Source: Frateuria_A sp051900425
GTDB lineage: Bacteria; Pseudomonadota; Gammaproteobacteria; Xanthomonadales; Rhodanobacteraceae
Assembly: GCF_051900425.1 (NCBI RefSeq)
Contig: NZ_JBHZGK010000008.1
Coordinates: 1-64,000, forward strand
Reading direction: 5' to 3'
DNA length: 64,000 bases
Positions within the stretch are counted from its first letter, which is position 1. Each line of letters opens with the position of its first letter. Positions 57,999-64,000 of this stretch are shown piece after piece. Both the position numbers and the translations under genes were made by a program. The notes below the pieces were generated by a model. It searched no databases and was not told the DNA's origin. It saw only the letters and a program-made list of their open reading frames with translations.

Positions 57999-59513
57999 GT
58001 GACCACCGAGCCCGTACCCATCAAGGATGGCGAGCTGATTGCAGCCGTCGACCTGGGTTCGAACAGCTTCCACATGGTGGTGGCGCGCATGGAGCACGGC
58101 GAACCACGCGTGATCGACCGCCTGCGCGACAGCGTGCGCCTGGCCGCCGGCCTGCGTTCGGACGGCACGCTCGATGCCGCCCACCGCGCCCGCGCACTGG
58201 CGAGCCTGGCGCGTTTCGGCCAGCGCATCGAAAGCCTGCCCTCGGCCAACGTGCGCGCGGTGGCTACCAACACCGTGCGGCGGCTGTCGTCACCGCACAA
58301 CTTCCTGGGCGCGGCCGAAGACGCGCTGGGCCATCCCGTGGAGATCGTCTCCGGCCGCGAGGAAGGTCGGCTCATCTTCCTTGGCGTGGCACATGACCTG
58401 CCCGCCTCGCGCGAGCCGCGGCTGGTCATCGACGTGGGCGGCGGCAGTACCGAGTTCATCATCGGCCGCGGGCTCGCGCCGCTGCACACCGAGAGCGTAC
58501 AGGCCGGCTGCATCGCCTCCACGCTGCGCTTCTTTCCCGGCGGCCGGCTTACGCCCAAGCGCTGGCAGCGCGCGCGCAGCGAAGTGGGCGTGCTGCTGCA
58601 GCAGTTCGCCGAGGATTTCCGCGAAGCCGGCTGGCAGGAGGCCTACGGCTCCTCCGGCAGCGCCAAGGCGGTCGACGCGGTGGTGCAGGCGATGGGCCTG
58701 ACCGACGACGGCGTCACCCTGGAGGCCCTCGCCGAATTGCGCGAGGCCATCCTCGAACAGGGCCAGATGGACCTGCTGCGCCTGCCCGGCCTCACCGAAG
58801 AACGCGCGCCGGTGTTCGCCGGCGCGGTGGTGATCCTCGAGGCGGCGTTCGAAGCACTGGGCATCGGCCACATGCGCGTGTGCGAAAGCTCCATGCGCGA
58901 AGGCCTGCTGTGGGACCTGCTCGGTCGCGCCGGCGGCCGCGACCCGCGCACCGACAGCATCGACGCGCTGGCCAGCCGCTACGGCGTCGATCGCGCGCAG
59001 GCGCGGCGCGTGGAGCAGACGGCGCTGGGGCTGTTCGACCAGGTCGCGCGTCCGTGGAAGCTGGACGCCGAGGCGCGCGAGTGGCTCTCCTGGGCCGCCC
59101 GCGTGCACGAGATCGGACTGGCCATCGCGCACAGCCAGCATCATCACCACGGCGCCTACATCCTGCGCCACGCCGACCTGGCGGGTTTCTCGCGGCAGGA
59201 GCAGCAACTGCTCGCGGCGGTGATCGAGGCGCACCGGCGCAAGCCGGCCAAGGCACTGATCTCCGTACTGCCGCAGCGCTACCGCGCGCTGGCCCGGCAC
59301 ATCACCGCGCTGCTGCGGCTTTCCGTGCTGTTCCGCCGCGGACGCCGCGCCGAGTCGCTGCCGCCACTGAAGCTCAGCGCCACCAGCCACCGCCTGCGGC
59401 TGGCCATTCCGGCCAGCTGGCTCGACCAGCATCCGCTGACCGAGGCGGACCTGGAGCAGGAACAGGGGCCGATGGCGGAACTGGGTCTGACACTCGAAAT
59501 CCAGCGCACCTGA
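57999..59513 (+). CDS. ppx: Exopolyphosphatase
   Basis: The 504-residue protein of the ASKHA superfamily removes terminal phosphates from polyphosphate. It has ELIAAVDLGSNSFHMVVARME (phosphate 1 loop), VEIVSGREEGRLIFLGV, and RLVIDVGGGSTEFIIGRG. A C-terminal HD-like region has SWAARVHEIGLAIAHSQHHHHGAYIL. GTG at 57999 gives an N-terminus (MTTEPVPIKDGELIAAVDLGS) of the same length as E. coli Ppx, so I prefer it to the ATG at 57969. The paired ppk1-ppx order is standard for polyphosphate turnover. Confidence 0.9.
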   Translation: MTTEPVPIKDGELIAAVDLGSNSFHMVVARMEHGEPRVIDRLRDSVRLAAGLRSDGTLDAAHRARALASLARFGQRIESLPSANVRAVATNTVRRLSSPHNFLGAAEDALGHPVEIVSGREEGRLIFLGVAHDLPASREPRLVIDVGGGSTEFIIGRGLAPLHTESVQAGCIASTLRFFPGGRLTPKRWQRARSEVGVLLQQFAEDFREAGWQEAYGSSGSAKAVDAVVQAMGLTDDGVTLEALAELREAILEQGQMDLLRLPGLTEERAPVFAGAVVILEAAFEALGIGHMRVCESSMREGLLWDLLGRAGGRDPRTDSIDALASRYGVDRAQARRVEQTALGLFDQVARPWKLDAEAREWLSWAARVHEIGLAIAHSQHHHHGAYILRHADLAGFSRQEQQLLAAVIEAHRRKPAKALISVLPQRYRALARHITALLRLSVLFRRGRRAESLPPLKLSATSHRLRLAIPASWLDQHPLTEADLEQEQGPMAELGLTLEIQRT

Positions 59514-59514
59514 T

Positions 59515-59712
59515 GACTTCCTCTCACCTCCAGGGAGGAGATTGAGCTGAGGTCATGGAAACGGCTCTTTGCATTTGCCTCCTCTCCCCTCCGGGGAGAG
59601 GATTGAGGTGAGGGGCCGGGGGGGACATTCCGACGGAGCTGCGCTTCTGTCCAGTCTCTGCGCAAGAGCCGCCCCTCACCGCAGCGCTCTCCCCGGAGGG
59701 GAGAGGGAGCGC
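59515..59712. repeat. Three CTCTCCCC/GGGGAGAG palindromic units
   Basis: Two inverted units (about 59518-59552 and 59580-59617) are followed by one plus-strand unit (about 59670-59712). They carry TCCCCTCCGGGGAGAGG and CTCTCCCCGGAGGGGAGAG. This is the same family as the array at 44980-45480. It occupies most of the ppx to cyclophilin gap. Confidence 0.8.
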
Positions 59713-59770
59713 GCGCCCACGCAACGCCACCGCGTATCATGCGCAGGCAATCCACACAGGTTCCGCACGC

Positions 59771-60463
59771 ATGCCCCGACTCCTGCTGGCCCTCCTGCTG
59801 TTCCTGCCCCTGGGCGTCGCCGCCCAGGCCGCGCCGCCGCCGGCGAGCACCAGCGCGACGCCCCCCGCGCCGGGGCCGAAGGTGCTGGTGCACACCAGCG
59901 TCGGCGACATCACGCTCGAACTGTTCCCGGACAAGGCGCCCAAGAGCGTGGCCAATTTCCTGCAGTACGTGCGCGAGGGCTTTTACGACGGCACCGTGTT
60001 CCATCGCGCCATCAACGGCTACCTGGTGCAGGGCGGCCTGTACACGCGCGACCTGCAACCCAAGCGCACCCATCCGGCGATCGCCAGCGAAGCGGACAAC
60101 GGCCTGTCCAACCTGCGCGGTACCGTGGCGGTGGCGCGCGGTGCCGACCCGAACTCGGGCACGGCGCAGTTCTTCATCAACCTCGTCGACAACCGTCGCC
60201 TGGACTACGCCGGCAACCAGAGCGGGCTCACCTGGGGCTACGCGGTGTTCGGCCGGGTGGTCGAGGGCATGGACGTGGTCGACAAGATCGCCGGCCTTCC
60301 GACCCGCGGCCAGGGTCCGTTCGCCGCCGACGTGCCCTACCCGCTGCCGGTCATCCAGAGCGTACGCGTGATCGGCGAGGAGGCACCCGCCTCCGCCGCC
60401 AGCGCCAAGGCACCCGCCAAGGCTGCCAGCGTGGCCAAGCCGGCCGGCAAGAAGGGCGGCTGA
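59771..60463 (+). CDS. Exported cyclophilin-type peptidyl-prolyl isomerase
   Basis: The 230-residue protein has the signal peptide MPRLLLALLLFLPLGVAAQA. The cyclophilin domain reads VLVHTSVGDITLELFPDKAPKSVANFLQYVREGFYDGTVFHRAINGYLVQGGLY. The active-site blocks are FHR, QGG, GTVAVARGADPNSGTAQFFINLVDN and WGYAVFGRVVEGMDVVDKI, all well conserved. A basic Ala/Lys-rich tail (KAPAKAASVAKPAGKKGG) is an oddity for a periplasmic protein and may bind the cell wall or nucleic acid. Its TGA overlaps the lpxH ATG (TGATG). Confidence 0.9.
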   Translation: MPRLLLALLLFLPLGVAAQAAPPPASTSATPPAPGPKVLVHTSVGDITLELFPDKAPKSVANFLQYVREGFYDGTVFHRAINGYLVQGGLYTRDLQPKRTHPAIASEADNGLSNLRGTVAVARGADPNSGTAQFFINLVDNRRLDYAGNQSGLTWGYAVFGRVVEGMDVVDKIAGLPTRGQGPFAADVPYPLPVIQSVRVIGEEAPASAASAKAPAKAASVAKPAGKKGG

Positions 60464-61188
60464 TGGCCAGCCTGTTCATCGCCGACCTGCACCTGGACGA
60501 AAGCCGCCCGCACATCACCGACCTGTTCGAGTCCTACCTGGCCAGCGACGAGGTGCGCCGGGCGGACGCGCTGTACATCCTGGGGGACCTGGTCGAGGCC
60601 TGGATCGGCGACGATGACGACGCGGAACTGCCCGACCGCATCGCCCGCGCCACGCGCGCCGTGCGTGAGTCGGGGCGGCCGGTGTACTTCATGCCCGGCA
60701 ACCGCGACTTCCTGCTCGGCCAGGACTACGCCGACCGCGCCGGCCTGACCCTGCTCGAGGACGGCGTGGTGCACGACCTGCACGGCCACCCCACCCTGCT
60801 TATGCACGGCGACACGCTCTGCACGGACGACGTCGCCTACCAGGCGGTGCGTCGCCAGGTGCGCACGAGCGAATGGAAGGCCAACATCCTGGCGATGCCG
60901 CTGGAAGCGCGCCGGGCCTTCGCCGCCAAGGCCCGCGCCGACAGCCGCGCACACACCGGCGCCACCATGGAGTCGATCATGGACGTCAACGCCGAAGCGG
61001 TCGCCCAGGCGATGCGCGGCGCCGGCGTCAACCGCCTGATCCACGGCCACACGCACCGGCCGGCGGTCCATGAATTCACGCTCGACGGCCAGGCGGCACA
61101 GCGCATCGTGCTGGGCGACTGGTACGAGCAGGGTTCGGTGCTGCGCGTGGACGCCGGCGGCATCTCGCTGCGTGGCCTTCCGCTCTGA
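60463..61188 (+). CDS. lpxH: UDP-2,3-diacylglucosamine diphosphatase LpxH
   Basis: The 241-residue Mn-dependent hydrolase makes lipid X in lipid A synthesis. Metal and catalytic motifs are LFIADLHLDESRP, YILGDLVEAWIGDDD, MPGNRDFLLG, LLMHGDTLCTDD and NRLIHGHTHRPAVH. These all correspond to the LpxH subfamily of metallophosphatases. The start overlaps the cyclophilin stop, so they are translated together. Downstream is a 113-bp gap with a palindromic repeat. Confidence 0.95.
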   Translation: MASLFIADLHLDESRPHITDLFESYLASDEVRRADALYILGDLVEAWIGDDDDAELPDRIARATRAVRESGRPVYFMPGNRDFLLGQDYADRAGLTLLEDGVVHDLHGHPTLLMHGDTLCTDDVAYQAVRRQVRTSEWKANILAMPLEARRAFAAKARADSRAHTGATMESIMDVNAEAVAQAMRGAGVNRLIHGHTHRPAVHEFTLDGQAAQRIVLGDWYEQGSVLRVDAGGISLRGLPL

Positions 61189-61224
61189 TCGACCAGGCTC
61201 CCGCGAGTCTGGCGCGCCTGACTC

Positions 61225-61253
61225 CCTCTCCCCGCCCGACGGAGAGGGAGCAA
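61225..61253. repeat. Single CTCTCCCC/GGAGAGGG palindromic unit
   Basis: A lone CCCTCTCCCCGCCCGACGGA unit followed by GAGGGAGCAAAGGG. It has the same core as the arrays at 44980 and 59515. It is placed between lpxH and the dehydrogenase gene. Confidence 0.65.
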
Positions 61254-61301
61254 AGGGCTTCGGCTACCATTGCCGTTTTCCGCCTTACATAAGGACCCCC
61301 C

Positions 61302-62069
61302 ATGCAGCTCGATCAGGTCAAGGCCGTCATCACCGGCGGCGCCTCTGGACTCGGCCACGCGGTGGCGCAGCATCTCGTCGCGCAAGGCGCGAAGGTCGCG
61401 CTGTTCGACGTCAACGAGGAGAAGGGTCAGCAGGCCGCCCAGGCGCTGGGCGATGCCGCGCGCTTCTACCGCACCGACGTCACCTCCGAGGAAGGCGTGA
61501 CCGCCAACGTCGCCGCCGCGCGCGAGGCAATGGGCGGACTCAACGTGGTGATGAACTGCGCCGGCATCCTTGGCGCCGGCCGCGTGCTGGGCAAGGAAGG
61601 TCCGATGGCGCTGTCGCAGTTCCAGGCCACCGTGATGGTCAACCTGGTCGGCAGCTTCAACGTGGCCAAGGCGGGTGCGGCACTGATGCAGTCCAACGAA
61701 GCCGGCGAGGACGGCGAGCGCGGCGTGATCATCAACACCGCCTCGGTGGCCGCCTACGAAGGCCAGATCGGCCAGGCCGCGTATTCCGCCTCCAAGGGCG
61801 GCGTGGTTGGCATGACGCTGCCGATGGCACGCGAGCTGGCCCGCTTCGGCATCCGCGTGGCGACCATCGCTCCGGGCATCTTCTGGACCCCGATGGTCGA
61901 TGGCATGCCGCCGCAGGTACAGGAATCGCTCGGCGCCTCGATCCCGTTCCCCTCGCGCCTGGGCAAGCCCGAGGAATTCGCGCAGACGGTCGCGTTCATC
62001 CTGGGCAACCGCTACATCAACGGTGAAACCATCCGCCTCGACGGCGCAGTGCGGCTGCAGCCCAAATAG
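61302..62069 (+). CDS. SDR-family dehydrogenase, HSD10/3-hydroxyacyl-CoA type
   Basis: The 255-residue short-chain dehydrogenase has the NAD motif VITGGASGLGHAVAQHL, NNAG-like MNCAGILGAG, and the catalytic SVAAYEGQIGQAAYSASKGG with Ser, Tyr and Lys. APGIFWTPMVDGMP and SRLGKPEEFAQTVAFIL match human HSD17B10-type 3-hydroxyacyl-CoA dehydrogenase. It likely acts in fatty acid or branched-chain oxidation. The start ATG has AAGGA 8 bases upstream. It lies alone between lpxH and efpL. Confidence 0.85.
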   Translation: MQLDQVKAVITGGASGLGHAVAQHLVAQGAKVALFDVNEEKGQQAAQALGDAARFYRTDVTSEEGVTANVAAAREAMGGLNVVMNCAGILGAGRVLGKEGPMALSQFQATVMVNLVGSFNVAKAGAALMQSNEAGEDGERGVIINTASVAAYEGQIGQAAYSASKGGVVGMTLPMARELARFGIRVATIAPGIFWTPMVDGMPPQVQESLGASIPFPSRLGKPEEFAQTVAFILGNRYINGETIRLDGAVRLQPK

Positions 62070-62158
62070 CCGTAAATGGTCAATCGGAAATCGCCAAACG
62101 CTTCCTCCGACCCCTTTGCTCTTACGATTCCCTATTCACCATTCCCGATTCCCGCCCA

Positions 62159-62722
62159 ATGAAAGCTTCCGACGTCAAGAAAGGCAACGTGGTCGAGCAC
62201 GACGGCACCGTCTACCAGGTGCGCGACATCGAGCGCAGCTCGCCCACCGCGCGCGGTGGCAACGTGACCTTCCGCTTCACCATGTATTCGATCCCCGGCG
62301 GGCGCAAGTTCGACCTGAGCCTGCGCGCGGACGACGACCTGAAGGAAATGGACCTGGTCCGCCGTGCGGCCAACTTCTCCTATATGGATGGCGAGGCGTT
62401 CGTGTTCATGGATGCCGAGGACTACACCCAGTACCTGCTCGGCCCCGAACTGGTCGGCGACAACGCCGGCTATATCGTGGAGGACACCGAGGGCTACTAC
62501 GTGCAGCTGATCGACGACGCGCCGGTCGGCCTGCAGGTGCCGACCAGCGTGGTGCTGACGGTGGTCGACACCGCACCCGAGCTCAAGGGCGCCAGTGCGA
62601 CCAAGCGCACCAAGCCCGCACGGCTCAATACCGGCGTCGAGATCCAGGTGCCCGAGTACATCACCAACGAGGAAAAGGTCTGGGTGAATACCCTGACCGG
62701 CGAGTTCGCCGGGCGCGCCTGA
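62159..62722 (+). CDS. yeiP: Elongation factor P-like protein EfpL (YeiP)
   Basis: The 187-residue protein has three beta-barrel domains. Domain I reads MKASDVKKGNVVEHDGTVYQVRDIERSSPTARGGNVTFRF; the SPTARGG loop puts Arg32 at the tip, where EfpL carries an unmodified Arg instead of a modified Lys or Arg. The C-terminal signature is PELKGASATKRTKPARLNTGVEIQVPEYI. It helps ribosomes at proline-rich stretches. The upstream gap has a CTATTCACCATTCCCGATTC repeat. A hairpin at 62737 ends the gene. Confidence 0.9.
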   Translation: MKASDVKKGNVVEHDGTVYQVRDIERSSPTARGGNVTFRFTMYSIPGGRKFDLSLRADDDLKEMDLVRRAANFSYMDGEAFVFMDAEDYTQYLLGPELVGDNAGYIVEDTEGYYVQLIDDAPVGLQVPTSVVLTVVDTAPELKGASATKRTKPARLNTGVEIQVPEYITNEEKVWVNTLTGEFAGRA

Positions 62723-62736
62723 GGGACGGCGATCCC

Positions 62737-62770
62737 GGCGGGGGCGCCTCCTGATCGGAGCGCCCCTGCC
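62737..62770 (+). terminator. GC-rich hairpin after efpL, terminator-like
   Basis: The arms GGCGGGGGCGC and GCGCCCCTGCC pair over 11 bases with one G-T, around a 12-base loop. There is no clear T-run after it, as is common for GC-rich genomes. It lies 14 bp after the efpL stop. Confidence 0.45.
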
Positions 62771-62846
62771 GGCGAAGCGACCTCCTATACGGCGGTTCAA
62801 CTAGCCTCGTGCAGAATCGCCTGTCCCCACCCCAGCGATTCGGCCC

Positions 62847-64000
62847 ATGACCGCCAGCGTCTATTCGCTACGCGCCAACGTGCTGGAAAGCCTGACGCGG
62901 ACCAAGCGTCCGGACGTCCCGCTGCGGGTGGTCGTGCGCAACACGCTGGCCGTCGTGCTGCCGCTGGCGATCGGCATGGCGACCGGGTACACCGCAGTCG
63001 GCCTGGGCATCGCCGCCGGTGCGCTCGACACGATGTTCTCCGACCAGCCCGGACCGTATCGCCAGCGCGTGCGGCAACTCCTGCTGGCCTCGCTTGCCGC
63101 GGGCCTGGCCGCCTTCGCCGGCTTCCTGATCGGCGGGCACCTGCCCTCGATGCTGCTGGCCACTGCGCTGGTCGGCTTCGGCGGCGGCATGCTGGTAGTG
63201 TTCGGCACCGACCTGGCCCGCGTGGGCATGACCAGCATGATCCTGCTGGTGGTCACCGCCGCCTATCCCACCACGCCCGCGCACGCGGCAGCGAGCGCCG
63301 CGCTGATCTTCGCCGGCGGCCTGCTGATGATGGTGTTCTCGGTTGCCGCGTGGCCACTGCAGCGCTACCGGCCCGAGCGGCAGGCGCTGGCCGTGGTCTA
63401 CCGCGGCCTGGCCGCGGTCGCCCGGCAGCGCGCGCAGGATGACGAGGACGAGCCTGCCCTCAGCGGCGCAATGACCACGCTGCAGCAGACGTTGCTGGGC
63501 CGCTTCCACGCCCGCGGCCGCGCAATGGAGGCCTTCGGCGTGATGCTGGAGCTGGCCGAGCGCATCCGCCTCGAACTGACCGCACTGGCTGACGGCTCGC
63601 CCGCCAACGCCGTCCCCCTGCGCTTTCGCGCTCGCGTGGCGCGGGTGCTCGACCATATCGCCGAGGCGCTGGAAGAAGGCGTCGCGCCGGACCAGGCCGA
63701 ACGGGCCATGAAGGCTCTGCGCACCATCGAGCGCCAGGCTGCCGACACCAATCCGCAGCGTGCCCTGCACGTCCACGCGCTCGCCGGCCAGCTCGCCGCC
63801 GCCGTACGCAACGCGAACTGGGCGGGCAGCCGCGGCGAACAGCGTGCCGAAGCCGCGGACCTGCGCCTGCCTGCCTCGCTGCGGCAAAGCTCGGCCCGCG
63901 CCATGCTGGTGGCGAACCTGACGCCCCGCTCGGTAGCGTTCCGCCACGCGGTGCGCTCGGCAGTGGCGTTGAGCCTGGCGCTGGCTCTCTCGCGCGCACT
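62847..64000 (+). CDS. FUSC-family inner membrane protein (partial)
   Basis: ATG at 62847 opens a frame that runs off the window, at least 384 codons. The first half has membrane helices: NTLAVVLPLAIGMATGYTAVGLGIAAG, LLLASLAAGLAAFAGFLIGG, MLLATALVGFGGGMLVVFG and AALIFAGGLLMMVFSVAAW. A cytoplasmic, helix-rich domain follows (YRPERQALAVVYRGLAAVARQRA), and the second set of helices begins at VAFRHAVRSAVALSLALALSRA. This layout is that of FUSC/YccS-like proteins, linked to aromatic acid efflux. The C-terminus is missing here. The substrate is unknown. Confidence 0.8.
   Translation, partial: MTASVYSLRANVLESLTRTKRPDVPLRVVVRNTLAVVLPLAIGMATGYTAVGLGIAAGALDTMFSDQPGPYRQRVRQLLLASLAAGLAAFAGFLIGGHLPSMLLATALVGFGGGMLVVFGTDLARVGMTSMILLVVTAAYPTTPAHAAASAALIFAGGLLMMVFSVAAWPLQRYRPERQALAVVYRGLAAVARQRAQDDEDEPALSGAMTTLQQTLLGRFHARGRAMEAFGVMLELAERIRLELTALADGSPANAVPLRFRARVARVLDHIAEALEEGVAPDQAERAMKALRTIERQAADTNPQRALHVHALAGQLAAAVRNANWAGSRGEQRAEAADLRLPASLRQSSARAMLVANLTPRSVAFRHAVRSAVALSLALALSRA

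Noticed and set aside
55475..58558. Long minus-strand open frame (over 1000 codons) across phoR, ppk1 and ppx
   Set aside because: It is antisense to clearly recognised genes in a GC-rich genome, where such frames are common; it has no domain features.

Overview
The window is about 64 kb of very GC-rich, densely coded bacterial chromosome. Gene content points to a gammaproteobacterium of the Xanthomonadales, most likely Rhodanobacteraceae (Rhodanobacter/Dyella/Luteibacter/Frateuria relatives). This is an inference from phoB-phoR-ppk1-ppx synteny, an NAD-type isocitrate dehydrogenase, LpxH, EfpL (YeiP), Slp and LpxO-like genes, a TonB receptor with YfiR, and abundant short palindromic intergenic repeats. 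No rRNA, tRNA, CRISPR array or prophage was found. The only transposon trace is the tail of an IS3-type transposase at the left edge.

Region by region. (1) 0-3 kb: a membrane protein, a winged-helix regulator, a UppS-like prenyltransferase and two more small membrane proteins. Two copies of one 17-bp palindrome precede the regulator pair and the prenyltransferase. (2) 3-16 kb: metabolism, repair and stress genes, including a luciferase-like oxidoreductase, HDOD, an FAD monooxygenase, CBS, an exported methyltransferase, DUF72, a Nei-like glycosylase, a CDF transporter, AlkB and an exported M28 peptidase. (3) 16-30.5 kb: a signalling island. It holds two soluble multi-PAS hybrid kinases, an HWE-type PAS kinase, and a tight operon of TonB-dependent receptor, YfiR, CHASE8 histidine kinase and single-domain response regulator. 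A decayed sensor gene with an orphan 19-bp palindrome lies inside the island. (4) 30.5-34.4 kb: alcohol dehydrogenase, a Tag-like glycosylase, and an arsenic operon (arsR, arsI, arsC, aquaglyceroporin) with no efflux pump. (5) 34.5-40 kb: sulfate uptake (sbp, cysT, cysW, cysA) converging on an OprP-type porin. (6) 40-53.6 kb: a cyclophilin, an EamA exporter, RlmJ, Slp, a second CDF transporter, LpxO, an ECF41 sigma factor with its carboxymuconolactone decarboxylase partner, DUF2254, isocitrate dehydrogenase, glutaredoxin with an AhpD-like protein, and a BepA-like M48 protease. (7) 53.8-59.5 kb: phosphate and polyphosphate control (phoB, phoR, ppk1, ppx). (8) 59.7-64 kb: a cyclophilin with lpxH, an HSD10-type dehydrogenase, EfpL and a truncated FUSC-family membrane protein.

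Intergenic DNA carries several families of palindromic repeats, including GTAGGAGCGC..., GTAGGGTGGGCTTCAGCCC... and CTCTCCCC...GGGGAGAG.... Three genes (DUF72, alkB, phoR) end at the TAG inside such a repeat. The strongest candidates for undescribed biology are the receptor-YfiR-CHASE8 kinase relay and the palindrome-linked regulator/membrane protein/prenyltransferase group at the left end.
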